From assembly GCF_000002425.4 (NCBI RefSeq), contig NC_037266.1, positions 4,411,350 through 4,475,349 on the forward strand: DNA of 64,000 bases, given 5' to 3'. The notes beneath the pieces were generated by a model that searched no databases, was not told where the DNA came from, and saw nothing but the letters and a program-made list of their open reading frames with translations. Within the stretch, counting starts at the first letter, position 1; each line of letters opens with the position of its first letter. This document shows, one piece after another, positions 12,781 through 25,390 of the stretch. This DNA is from Physcomitrium patens (Eukaryota; Streptophyta; Bryopsida; Funariales; Funariaceae). The position numbers were made by a program, and so were the translations under genes.

Positions 12781-12930
12781 TTTTTGACTTCACCATGGTG
12801 TTCAAAAATACCCAATTAGCCTAGAAACATTGTGTGGCCTTCAAAACCTTGCTCCATTTCTTCATAATGGCTCCCCAAGTGGTAAAACTCAATTTTACCA
12901 AGGTCTTGAAAATTACCCTAAACATTCATA

Positions 12931-13195
12931 GAAAATTCTAAATAAATTCTAAATAAATTCTAAAAATTACTATAATATTTCTATAATTCTAAGATCCATT
13001 TAAAGATATAATTTCCTATATTGATAATTTTTTATAGTGATAAAAATCAATTTGAATCTACTAAAAATTCTAAATAATTTCTAAATAAATTCTAAAAATT
13101 CCTATAATATTTCTATAATGCTAATAGTAATTTAAAGATATAATTCCCTATATTATTGATTTTTATAGTAATGGAATCAACTTAAATCTACTATA
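12931..13195. repeat. Tandem duplication, period about 131 bases
   Basis: The segment from about 12,931 is repeated from about 13,063. Both copies contain the run AAATTCTAAATAA, then AATATTTCTATAAT, then TTTAAAGATATAATT. The copies differ at many positions. Confidence 0.6.
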
Positions 13196-13914
13196 AATTC
13201 TACTTTCTATATAAATAATTAAAAAGACATGAGGTTCTTTTTCATGTTTCTTTTAACTACTAACTAACATTTATAGTTTTTGTATAAGTAATACATATAG
13301 ATATAAGATCAATATAAATATTGATTTTAGGAACTACTCCTTACTCCTCAATAGTAAGTAAAAATACTAAACCAACTAAAATAATTACCTCCAAAACTTA
13401 CTAAGATTCCATTTCTTCTCCACTAATACTATTCTTCTTTCTTTAACGTCTTCTAAGCACATCTTTACCTAATAATTGTAATTTTGGCACTCTACATGCA
13501 TTCTTTTGTCCTAAGACAATTATTGAGTCAATCTAATGATTCACACATGGCGACCATTTGAGACAACTTGTAATAGAGAAGAACCTAGAACTGACTTTTC
13601 AAAAGGCTATTGAATAAAAAGAGGGTTTGTCTATAGAAGGTTTCAATAGCTATCCAAGTCAAGAATGAGTGAGTTGCTACAAGTCTATAGGAACTAAAAT
13701 AGTTTTCTTTCTATAGAGTTATATAAGAAAATAGAAGAAAATTTAATTTAATCTTAAAAATTAATGATTCTAGAACAAGATGGACAAGACTAAGGCTAAA
13801 AAGGTGGTATCTCTACTCCCCTCTTTTGACATGAGAGGATTTTGGTATAAAGCCGTAAAGGCCTACATATCCATAGAAGGTACAATGTTGGTCTTTTCCT
13901 GCACTAATAGTAGG

Positions 13915-14005
13915 TCATTGGGATAGCCCATTTTTTCCAACCGGATTTGAACCCGGGATACTTACTTGACAATCTCTCATATGACCAACACTTCTACACC
14001 CTTTG
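13915..14005 (-). repeat. tRNA-like / SINE head candidate
   Basis: On the minus strand the text CCCGGGTTCAAATCCGG (about 13,940-13,957) carries a perfect B-box core GGTTCAAATCC able to pair as a T-arm. TGTTGGTCATATGAGAG lies about 25-45 bases before it as a loose A-box candidate. A SINE head or decayed tRNA gene is possible. No body or tail was identified. Confidence 0.35.
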
Positions 14006-14545
14006 GATGTTTACTAAGACACATTCTTCCATATATTAATGATTTCATTTATTTTTTATTTTTTATTTTTTATTCTTTTTTGTGATGGAACTATGTTGAA
14101 AGAAGGACAAGTTGATTGAATATAATAAAAACTTATCTTGACATCTAATGTTTAGCTTTCTATTTTTTTCTAATTTTGATGATTTTTTATTTAAGGGATT
14201 CAAAATGACAATTATAAAGATGAAATCTTTGATTATGGATGTAATGAAATCACACTTGATATTTCTTGCATCGATTGCTAGTAGTTCTAATAGGAAAGTC
14301 TTTTCCATTAAGAGTTTACAACCAAACTAAATTGTTTGAAAAGACTTCTTTTACTAAATAAGGACCCAATCACTTTGCATCAAATTTTCTTGGGAAATCT
14401 AATTACGTAGCATCTAGTAAGAGTATTAGCATGCCAGGCTTAAGGATTCTATCTTGTGTCATTTGTCAAAGGCAATTTTTCTTCTTCTTTGAATTACCTC
14501 TATATGTTGAGTACTTTGCCTTTTGGCCTCATTTATATCTTTTAA

Positions 14546-15615
14546 TCATTCTAGCCTATCAATTAAAGATTTCTTAGTTGACAATCTTGCTGTCAAGGCA
14601 ATTTGAAGTGAAGAAATTTCAAATTCAATTGATAAAATGGCTTCTATGCCATAAACTAAGGAAAATGGGGTTGCTTGGATTGTCTTTTTAAATTTCATTC
14701 TATAAGCCCACAAGGGTGCAGGGAGCTTTGTATCCCAATCTCTTTTAGATATTGTAACACTTTTTCTAAGGATATTGAGCAAGGTTTGATTTACCCTTTC
14801 TGTATGCCCATTTGTTTCAGGGTGATAAGGAGTAGTTTTTCTATGGTCAATTTTTTCAATTAAATCTTCCAAATCTGAACTTTGAATGCAATCAAAGTTC
14901 ATCCCAAAGACATCTTCAATTTTAATGTCATCTACCAAGGTTGCTAAATCTACTTCCACTTTATTGTCTTGCTAAGTAGCAAAACTATCTATGAAGTTAA
15001 CATTCATTACTTCATCTGCACTTGAAGTAGGGTGTTCCGCTAACCATTGGATGAATTCTCCATCATCTTCATAATTGTATAATCTTGGGCCCATGCAACT
15101 TAATGGGGTAGTTTGGACTACACTAGAATGAACTATGTCCTTTGCTATCGAATCAGTAAATTCAACCTTCTTTTTTAATTCTTTCTGTGGTTGTGGATTC
15201 AAAATTCATCTTCTAAAGAATAAGATGAGATTTTGGTTGAAAACAATCCTTAGATTTGAATAAGAATTTTAGTCAAGTTTTCTAGTGGTCCATAGATGAT
15301 ATGGGGCTTTTTACCTCCCCAATCAATTTTTGCATTAGTTGCCCTTAACCAGGGTCTGCCTAGAAGTAATAGGTACGAATTCTTACTTGGATGCATACGA
15401 ATAACATGAAAAGTAAAGGAATACTCCTTACCACCGATTATCACCCTACATCCAATAATTTGGCCTAAAAAGATGTCTTGGCTTTGATTAGCCATGTTAA
15501 TTATATATAGAGAAGGGCCAGTGATATTAAGACCGAACTTCTCTATTGTTCGTACATGCATGATATTTAATCCACTACTTCCATCCACAATAGTATAAAG
15601 TATGATTTTATCCAC
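14546..15615 (-). mobile_element. Minus-strand gypsy fossil E (protease and integrase parts)
   Basis: On the minus strand, 15,615-15,250 reads as a retropepsin-like protease with the DGSSGLNIM active-site region and the later LLLGRPWLR signature. 14,959-14,546 reads as the C-terminal half of a Ty3/gypsy integrase core (HRKTTPYHPETNGHTERVN). It is an incomplete and broken copy, but less decayed than its neighbours, so probably younger than fossil D, between whose two blocks it lies. Confidence 0.75.
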
Positions 15616-15655
15616 TATAAAGACTTCTAACTCGATTGCCCTTACTTCTTGTATT

Positions 15656-18270
15656 TAATTCAACTATCTATTTAGATGTAAGATTAAATTTGATCAATAT
15701 CCAATGCCAATGCTAGAAAAATTATTTAATACAATAGGATTCTTTCAAGTATTCAACACTTTGGATTTAAGATTTGGTCATCATAAATTATCATTATTTG
15801 TTAAAAATTAGATAAAGATAGAATTTTAAGAGATTAATCAAGATGATAAAGATTAATTCTATTATTAAAAGTTTCTTCCATTTGGTCTTAAAAATATACT
15901 AGCTCAATCTCAAGAAGTGATGGATCAAGTTTTATTTAGCTTGTTGTTTGCTTGATGCTATATTATTAATATTATCATTTTTAGTAGCATCCTATAAGAT
16001 CATGTAAGGTATTTATAAATAGTATTTGAAAGATTATGGCAATAGGAATTGTGCTTACATCATAAAAAATATAAATTCTTCGATAAATAATTATCATACT
16101 TAAATTATATGATTATCCCAAGAAGTCTTAGCATACAACAAGCAAAGGTAGATGCCTTGCAAAAATCCTAATACCAAGTGATGTTTTATGACTTTAGACT
16201 TTTTTAGAATTGATAAATTATTATTAGAGGTTTGATAAAAACTTAAGCAATATTACAAAATCGTTGACAATTTTTACACATAAATATCAACCATGGACTT
16301 AGAATCGTGAAAAATTATATATATTCAATATATTATAGCAAAAGTTGGGTTCAATTCTAATACTTCAACGTTTGGATTCTAATAGACTTTCTAAATTATT
16401 TATAAATTGGAGTGCAATAAGATTAGAAGGAGTCTTGACAAAAAATAATGATATAAAATAAGAATATATTATTGCATTTGTTTCTAAAAGTAATAACAAT
16501 GTGGAGTCAAATCACTCATCTTATAAAAGAGAAGCTTTTGCAATAGTTTAGACCATTGCTAATTTCTAACCTTACTTGTATGATCAATCTTTTATATTAG
16601 TAATTGACTATCAATCTTTGAAGTGGCTTATAGAATCAAATAAGTATATTGGCAAGTTTACAAGATAGATTTTATTGCTTAAAAATATGACTCTGAGGTT
16701 GTGCATTAGGCAGGCATTACCAATTTGAATGTCAATAGACTTTTTTGTAATCCATGCCCTTTATAAGAAGACTTAATCAAAACTTAGTGGTATAGAAATT
16801 ATAATTGAAAGATAATCTCTTGATGGCATACAACCACATGTTTGACTTTAATGTCAAATTCTACAATCATAGTTCTTGACCAAAATTTAAAAGAAGAATT
16901 GGACAAGAATCAAGTAATTAAAAATGTATAAAAAAATCTTATACAAGCTTCAACAAGGAACATTTCTTTCACTTATCTTGTATATGAAAAGAGATAGAAT
17001 TAGTCACTAAATAATAAGATTTTTTTGAAAGAAAAATTTATTATTTTGTAAGTAGCATAATAGTACTAAGCGCATAGTTCCAAGGCCAAATCAAAGAACC
17101 TCTTTAATATGACAAGTACATGAAGAATTTAGATATTTTAGGGTGAAGTGTGTGATTGAATTAGATGAAGCTTTAATACCTTATTACCTCAATTGAAGCT
17201 ATTATTTATTATAGATTTATATTATTATTGATCTTTAGACTTTATTGAACTACTTGTTATTACCTCATGGAGAGCTAAATACATGTTGATGATAGTAGAG
17301 TATTTTAACAAGTAAATTGAACTCGTGGCTTTATTACAAAATTCTTTAAAATTGTTAATTATGAAATTTTTAGTTAAGTATTGGCATATTTTCGAACACC
17401 TATTGAAGTCTCAATGGATCAAGAAAGAGAGTTTTTTAAAAGATTTTAGGCTTTATGTACTAAAGCTTTGATAGATTATTGTGTTATGTCTAGAAATCAT
17501 CTTGAAGCAAATAGCCTAATTGAGTGGGTTGTTCACATTGTCAAATGTAATTTACAAAAGTATGAATTACTTCATGGCAATTATCATAATTGAAATTTGA
17601 TGTTGCTATAGATTGCAATGGATTATTACTTCAATAAACAAACAACTTTGGCACTTTATAGCCCTTATCAATTGTTGTATGGATAGGAGCCAATTCTACC
17701 TAACTCAGTATATAAAAAACTAGTTCTAGTTGTTGACATAGACGATCTTGATATTTGAGCTCAATGTCTACATAATCAAGCAAAGTTCTTTAAACAAGCC
17801 ATATATATGGCTATAGAAAATTTATTTATTATTCAATAATATGATATTTTATAATATGCTAATATTTATAATAGAACTTATTGATTTTAGTTGCAAAGAT
17901 TCTCTAAAAGAGATTATGTGTATTTACAATATGAGGTGTCTACAACACTTGATATTAAAATAAGATCCACAATTCTACTTCTAAAGAATGTGTTGTCTAA
18001 TAGTATTTTATTGTTAGAAGGCAAAAATGGACAAGAATGTCAAGAGCATTTAAAGAATTGTATTCCTTGTCATCTTCCTACTAATGACTCTATACATTTT
18101 AAATTAGAATTGTATCAATTGGCCTTTTTTATTTTGTATGCAGTAAGAAGAAAGAAGCTGCTATCAGACTTTTGTATGATCAATGCCAATACATGTGGCA
18201 TATGGCATGTTTGATACTACCTTTTTTGATTCTTCCATGAAGAGATTGGATTTTTCTTCATTGTAAGAAG
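15656..18270 (+). mobile_element. Gypsy fossil D, 3' block: RT, RNase H, integrase, PHD-like end
   Basis: Reverse-transcriptase-like text (YPMP, FNTLDLRFG, LPFGLKN) lies at about 15,690-15,930 and RNase H-like text at about 16,420-16,720. Integrase-like text lies at about 17,100-17,760, including DQEREF and SRNHLEAN regions. A Cys/His-rich end lies near 18,140-18,265. It has the same orientation as 9,147-12,230 and is taken as the rest of that element, interrupted by later repeats. It is broken in many places and old. Confidence 0.7.
18140..18265 (+). other. PHD-finger-like Cys/His stretch at the pol end of fossil D
   Basis: In one frame DQCQYMWHMACL (18,178-18,213) shows the C-x-x-x-x-W-H-x3-C spacing of the second half of a PHD finger. 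Another Cys pair precedes it near 18,135-18,145. The downstream text again approaches the LP..W.C end of a PHD finger. PHD-like modules at gypsy pol ends would act as chromatin readers. Fossil and uncertain. Confidence 0.4.
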
Positions 18271-18439
18271 TCTCTTAGCCATGCTTCATCTCATGATAAG
18301 GACTGAAGATTTCCTCTATTATGTGTGTCACATACTTTGATAGACTAACTATTACAATACTAGTTTAAAAGAGTATTATTCGGCAATAATATAATTATGG
18401 TGTTCATCTTCAATAATATATATTTTGTAGTCCTAATTA

Positions 18440-19330
18440 ATTAGAAGGACTTTTAATCAACTAAAAGGTGCATTTAAAAGTGTATTGAGTGTCCATTTAT
18501 ATTTGATTTAAATTACATACTTTATAATTAATTTATAGCTTTCAATAAGTTAAGTTGAAATAAAACTGATCTATCTCATGTATCTAAGATCTTTCTAATC
18601 CATAGCAACATAAAATCTTATCATAAGATGGAACAAACTAGATTAGAAAAAAATTGAATAGAAGTAAATAGAATAAAATATGGAAGACAAAATTGAACAA
18701 TCTGAATTAGAATAGAATAAAACAAGGAGATACAAAATCCAATTATATTAAGAGAAAGGGTCTGAAGCCATACTTCACTAGATGCCCCAAAAGGCCCTAG
18801 TTAGTCCTATTTATATTTTATTCTACCACCTTAGACTTTCTAAAATGCTCCTAGGTAGTAGACTCTACTTAGATAATTACCTTAAATTCCTTTTAGAAGG
18901 CTCTATGGTAGGCCCTATCTAAATAATCACCTTGAGCTTTTTTTTAGAAGGTTCCATGGTGGATCTTATCTAAATAACTATCCTAAACTCTTTCTAAAAT
19001 ATTCTACGGTAGATCCTACTTGGTCCACTAACCTAACCTTAATTCTAGAAACTTCCATGGTTCTAACTATCTATCCCTATATATCAATAATACAAATATT
19101 TTATCTATATCCTATTATATATATATAATAATCTTTATTTATACAATAATTAGAATATTAAAAAAGATGCAATCTTAAATAGAGTTTTATTTGTTGTAGA
19201 AATCCTAAAAACTTTAAACTTGTTTCATTGAACTTCTCTAACATACTTATTTTTTTTTCTTTTATATATATAATAACAAGACTTTTTAGATTTAGTTATA
19301 AGCTTAATCTACTTGTTTCTCTCAATTATA
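18440..19330 (-). repeat. LTR-like segment with TATA box and heat-shock-element-like repeats
   Basis: On the minus strand a TATAAATA box lies at 18,816-18,809. Upstream of it (18,837-19,060) are about four diverged units of roughly 52 bases, each containing GAA/TTC text. A perfect TTCtaGAAacTTC lies at 19,043-19,055, and GAAggTTC at 18,947-18,954. This layout is that of an LTR promoter (U3 then R). Which element it served is not clear. Confidence 0.45.
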
Positions 19331-19416
19331 CAATTTTTTGGTGTAGACTTTGAATTTCATTATTAATATCTTATATAGGCATTGAAATATTACTTCTATG
19401 ATTGATATTTGTCAAG

Positions 19417-19930
19417 AATATAAATCTCAAAGAATTGAAAGATCAATACACTCTTATATCACTTAAAAAGACTTGATAATCAAACTAGAATGGCTATTGC
19501 CAAAGACAAAAGACTAAAAAGACTAAAAAGACTTGAAATAAGACTTAAGATTAGAAAGGCATTGATAAGAGTAAAGAAGACTTCACTCTTGCCTCCATAT
19601 ATACTATCTAACTATGTGGCAATATCTTATAGGACCTCAAACACATGTCTAAATTATAAGACACATGTCTTAATTTATAAAAAAAAGTTTTTTAAACGTG
19701 CACTAAATAATTAGTTTACTCCATAAACTATCAATAAGTATAATACGTGACTAATTTATTGACTAAGTTCCTAATCTATTAATCAACTACAAACATGGAT
19801 AAAGATAAAGCTATATCTATGAAATTTCTAAAAAACATATGCAAAAGATATTATCTAATTAATTTACTTTTAATTAATTCTACCTAATGATATAGATAAT
19901 TATTGAAATAAAAATATGTATTTATAAAAA
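19417..19930 (-). repeat. Chromovirus LTR, copy 1 of a four-LTR chain
   Basis: The segment aligns with 20,095-20,610, 27,715-28,235 and 28,430-28,965. Shared landmarks include AAGAGTAAAGAAGRCTTC, the GACACATGTC-like block and the CTACAAACA-like block. LTR ends are approximate. Confidence 0.65.
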
Positions 19931-20094
19931 TATAAGAGATATGTGAGATTTCTACCCTAAAAGTGTTAACAAATTTGTAAAGATTTGTAATAGTTAAAAA
20001 TCTAATTTCACTTCTATCAAGAGTAATATCTATAATTTTTTCTTCCATATATAATTCAAACAAATCTATAAAATAAATTAGTAGAGGATAATTA
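19931..20094 (-). mobile_element. Leader and gag start of a short chromovirus derivative
   Basis: Minus-strand text around 20,060-19,960 resembles the gag start of copy B at 27,467-27,340 (EEKIIDITLDRSEIRFLTI against MERKIIDVILSRSKNRFVTI). It sits between two LTRs and is a remnant only. Confidence 0.55.
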
Positions 20095-21970
20095 TCAAGG
20101 ACATAAATCTCAAAGAAATAAATCCTCAATATACTCTTATTTCATTAAAAAGGACTAGAAAGTCATTCAAAGATGATAAAATATTGAACTAAAATGACTA
20201 TTTCTAAAAACAAGCATACTAAAAAAAAGTCTTAAAATAAGACTAAAGACTAGAAAAATATTGACAAGAGTGAAAAAAGGCTTCGCTCTTGCTTCTATAT
20301 ATATTTTTAATTAAGAGCTATAAGGTGATGTTTTATAGGACCTCCAAAATGTGTTGACTTTGCAAGATAAGTATTTTAACTTAGAAGGCAAGTTTTCTAA
20401 ATGTACACTACATAATTAGCTTTTTTTGTAAGATATTAATATGTGGTTAATTTATTGACTAAGTTTCTAACCTATCAATCAACTACAAACACATGTAAAG
20501 TCAAAGTAATGTCTATGAAGCTTTTAAGAAGCTTCTTTACAAAATATTATATAATAAGTTTATTTTTATTTACTTCTACTTAATCATATAATTAAATATT
20601 AGAATAAATATGTATATTCATGCCATTTTTTTTTTAGGGATAAGTTCTACAAGGACCTGTCTACATATGTTGAAAAAATCCAAAATGCAATAAATTATGT
20701 TTGCCACATACTCTGATTTTTGTTCTCTTTGAAGATGGTTGATAAGTCCTCTTAGCTTTTGATAATTTTCTATACCAGGCCAAAAAGACCACCTTTTTAT
20801 TTGGTCATTTTTCAGGCCTTCATAACTTCTTTCAAATATAATATTTGGAACACCATTAGAAATTTTTTCTACCTCTAATAAAATCATCAAACATTGGGAG
20901 TCTCTTACAAAGAGGTGATACCGAACTCATTATATTTTGCCATCTATTTGAGGCAAGATATGTCATTCTTGAGGATCTTCATTTCGATTGTGTCAGCTTG
21001 AAGGTTGTGACAATTGTAATGTCTTATCTAGTAAGTCAGCAAGTAAAAGTTCTTGAATTGAATCTACTAGTTGTTGGTTCTTTATCTTCTTAGAGTCACA
21101 AATACAAAGAAATTACAAACAAGGGTAAAAAGTAGAATGCTATCTTTTTTAGATCTTGATTCTTTTATAGCAAAGATTTGTTATTTTTCATCTTGATTTT
21201 GATGGATGTTGTTAATAAAAAGCCTCAACTCTCTTTATTGCATTTGTAAGATTCTTTACTTGCTTCTATATGTATTTATTAATATCATATCTATGCCAAT
21301 GAACAAGATATTTCAACATATTTTAGCACTGCCTTGAATCTAAGACTTATTTTACCTTAAACTCTTGATTATTATCGACTTCTATAATAGGAGGTGGAAT
21401 TTGTCTTCTTCTTGAGATATTCATTGTCTTATATGGTTCAAAAAGAGATCCATGAAATATAAGGTGGATCTTTATAGATTCCAGTAGATGTAATTAACAA
21501 CCAATATGATTGACTTTTTTACAAATAAGAAAAGATTCAAGCCTATAATAGTCTAATTTATTACAAGAATGAGTAGTTTTGATATTGCAACAAAATAATC
21601 ATACTTTATCACTCACATTGAATTATGATTGTTCTTTGTAATAGGCATCTGCATTAATCTTTTATCATTCTTCAACTCTCTTTAAATATGCCTTCATTGT
21701 TACATATAGCTTTGACAAATAATTTGCTAAAACTTTTGTTGCAAGATTATCAACTTTCAAAAAGTCAAAAGTATCAAGTTATAGATGATAACCATGATTG
21801 GCAAAAAAAAAGGTGTTTATTCAGTGGAAGAATGTATCAAATTATTATACATAAACTTTGCCAATGATAAAAGAGTTGTCTAATCATCTTAATAATAGTT
21901 TTTGGTATACTTCAAATATTGTCTCAAAATTTGATTCATCCATTTTATTTAATCATTAGTTTAAAGATTA

Positions 21971-21972
<2 letters not shown>

Positions 21973-22010
<38 letters not shown>
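21973..22010 (+). repeat. Poly(A) tract inside copy B
   Basis: An uninterrupted run of about 38 A residues. It could be a slipped homopolymer or the tail of a short retroposed insertion. No duplication was resolved beside it. Confidence 0.8.
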
Positions 22011-22012
<2 letters not shown>

Positions 22013-23255
22013 TTATATTCCCCTTTTAAATTTTGAAAAGGATTTTTCAAAATCTTGATACAAATTGAGTTCTCTTATCTGATATAATATCTTTAGACGA
22101 TCTGTAATAATGACAAATGTTATTAAGAAAAAATTTAGCCGTTTCTTCATCTTTGATAGATTTTACACATGATGCAAAATATGAAATATTTATAAAATAA
22201 TCTACTACTACAAATATAGAATCATAAAAACCTAAAATTCAAAAGATCCATGATAAAATCAATAGAAATGAAAGACCATAGTTATTCTAGAATAGGTAAT
22301 GGATGAAGAAGTCCATAAGATCGATAGCAATGAATTTTAGATCTTGAACAAATATTACATGATTGTATAAAGTTTTTAACTACTTTCTTTATTTGAAGCC
22401 ACCAAAAATATTTTAATATTAGCTTCAAAGTCTTATTGTATCTAAAATATTCAGTTGCTAAAAAGTCATCATGAGTTTGAAGAACACATAATTGTACCTT
22501 ATCTTCTATAATATATAATTATTCTTTAAAGTAGAATAGATTATCCTTCAACACAAACTTAGAAATATCATGAGATTTAAAAGAGTTATTCTTGATATCA
22601 TCGACAAGAGAATCAAAAGAAATACTTGATTGAATTTGTTTGACAAAGATTGAAATAACAATCAATATTGATTTTATTATTCAAAGGTGAAAATGTTCTA
22701 GCTTCAAGAGAATTGTTCTTTATTGATCAAAAGATGCATCATCTTCTTTTCATATAAGATAAAAATATCTAAAAAAAACATCCAATAAACCTTATTGTTT
22801 TTTGAATCGATAAATAATCTTAAAATCAAATCTTGATAAAGACATACTCTAAGAAGTATAGCGACAATTCAAATCATGTGTCGATATGAAGTACTCAAGA
22901 TTCTTATTATTTATATATATGGTGACTAGATTCAAAGCGCCTTTTAAATAATGACACCATTCTTCAAATAAATCCACAATTACAATGAGTTCTTTGTTAT
23001 GGATCTCATAATTAATCTTAACTATTGAAAATTTTCTAGAATAGAAAGCTATCGAATGGAATTTATTACATGTTCTTATTTTTAATAATATTACATCTAA
23101 GACAAAGTTTGATGCATCTCTTTCTATAAAAAAAAAATACATTAGATAAGTCAATACTATATAAGATTGGTGCAAAAGTAAACTCCTTTTTTAAAGTATC
23201 AAATGATGCTTTTGCTTCTTTACTCTACTCAAGTTTGTCTTTAGAAATCAAACAT

Positions 23256-24665
23256 TGTCATATTACATGAAGTGTTATTTGAAAGTACATCAAGCATCTG
23301 GCTATGAAAGATAGAATGGAAATTGCAATAACAAAATCTTAATTTTAATTGAATATTAAATAAAATCTAATTAAACCTTAAAAATGTTAAAGAATTTTTA
23401 ATCAAATTCAAAAGAAACCTTAAAGAAATTACAAAAGAAATAATAAGAAATCTTAAAAGAATTGAAAGAATTGAAAGGCACAATCAATCTTAAAAAAATC
23501 TTTAAGAAGTCCTAAAAATATTAAAATAATCACAATATATCTTAAATAAATCTCAACCAAATTTTAATTTAATCCTAGTTGAATCACCAATAGACTTCAA
23601 TCAAACTCTAGACAAATCCTAAAAAAATCCTAAATTCTAAACTAAATCCTAGACAAATCTTAAATCCTAAATTTAATCCTAATCAAATCCTAAACCTTAA
23701 ACCAAATCCTAAATCAAATCATAATTAAATCCTAAAAAAACTTCAAATCCTAAATCAAATCTTAGCCAAACCTTAAATTCTAAATCAAACTCTAATCAAA
23801 TCTCAAATCCTAAATCAAACCCTAACTAAATCCTAAATCCTAAATCAATCCTAATCAAATCTCAAACTCTAAATCAAATCCTAATCAGACCTTAAATCCT
23901 AAATCAAATCTTAGATAAGTCCTAAACTCTAAATCAAATCCGAAATAAACCTTAAATCCTAAATCTTAAATTAAATCCTAATCAAATCCTAAATCAAACC
24001 CTGACCAAATCCTAAACCATAAATCAAATCTTAACCAAATTCTAAACTTTACATCAAATACTAACCAAATTCTAAATCCTAAATTAAATCCTAATCAAAT
24101 CTTAAATCCTAAATCAAATCCTAATCAAATTCTAAATCCTAAATCAAATCCTAAAAAAATCTTAAATCCTAAATCAAATCCTAAACAAATCTTAAATATT
24201 AAACTAAATCCTAGAAGAACTCTAAATCTGAAATCCAATCCTAATCAAATCCTAAACCTTAAATCAAATCCTAGACAAATCTTAAATCTTAAAGCAAATT
24301 TTAATCAAACCTTAGACAAATTCTAAATCGTAAATTAAATCCTAAATTCTAAAATAAACCCTAATCAAATTCTAAACCCTAAATCAAGACCTAAGGTAGT
24401 TCAAAACCTCAATATCTTTTAATTAAGCTATTGATCTTTTTTAAAATTTTAGACACCTCTCAATCTCTTAGTTGTAAATAAATACAAAAAAATTGAAGAA
24501 TATTGCACTTACCAAATGGAAGAAAAATCTTAAAATTTGCTTGGATATTGGCTAGCTTCTTTTTTCAACCTTGATACTAAATTTCTAGTACTAATGCCTT
24601 TCTTTTGTAACATTCAATTTATCTCAAAATTTTCACATATGTAAAAAAAAAAAAACAAAACAAAA

Positions 24666-24699
<34 letters not shown>

Positions 24700-25335
24700 A
24701 TTATTTATATACATAACTTTCACTCGAATTCAATTAGTAGGTTGCAAGAAATCTTAGAAACCCTCACTAGACCTAAAATTCTACTTTTTGAGACCTTGAT
24801 CTACTAAAATCCCAATAATCTTCAATTCAACAATTAGATCAAGCTAAAATTCATAACACATATTAAGTATAACTATAACTATTAATCCACAAAATTTCAC
24901 TTGTAGATCTACTACAAACCTCCTGAAATTACCCAAAATGACAATTCTATTTTATTTCACAAAAACTTTAGTCATTTGAAAACAACCTTGACTTTGTAAG
25001 GCTCTTACAAAGTCACTACAAATCCAAATTATACAAAACCAATGCTTATAAAAATCCTAATAAGTTTGCTATCAAATTCTTCTCTATAATTTCTAAAATA
25101 ATCTTAGAATTACTGTAATTCTATGGTTTTGTGCCTCGAGGTCTCATTTTGACCCAAGTTAACAACCAGTCCTCTTTGGGTATCAATTCATGGCTTCTTG
25201 AGGTAAATTTTGCTAATATCTACTTTCAACTTCCTCTTATTTATGTTTATATCATTTAATTTTCTAATTTACTCTATTTTGCCTTATTTATGGTCCTACA
25301 AAGTAAATAGAAGTTCATTTTGTAAAAACAAATAT
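23256..25335 (+). repeat. LTR-like repeat with telomere-like array, copy 3 (nested in copy B)
   Basis: The segment begins TGTCATATTACATGAAG, matching the start of copy 2 at 6,122. It continues in parallel through the array and the GTTTTGTGCC-like landmark near 25,120 (7,560 in copy 2). Its CCTAAAT array (about 23,585-24,410) is much longer than in the other copies. The right border near 25,335 is approximate. Confidence 0.7.
23585..24410. repeat. Degenerate telomere-like (CCTAAAT) array in copy 3
   Basis: About 830 bases are built of AAATCCTAAATC, CAAATCCTAATC and variants. This is the longest of the three arrays. A poly(A)/CAAAA tract follows at about 24,645-24,696. Confidence 0.65.
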
Positions 25336-25340
25336 TAACT

Positions 25341-25390
25341 TTGCATATAATCCTATATCTCTAAATTTGCATATAATCCTATATCTCTAA
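25341..25390. repeat. 26-base tandem duplication at the border of the nested repeat
   Basis: TTGCATATAATCCTATATCT occurs at 25,341 and again at 25,367, both followed by CTAA. It sits where similarity to the LTR-like repeat ends and copy B sequence resumes. Confidence 0.7.
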
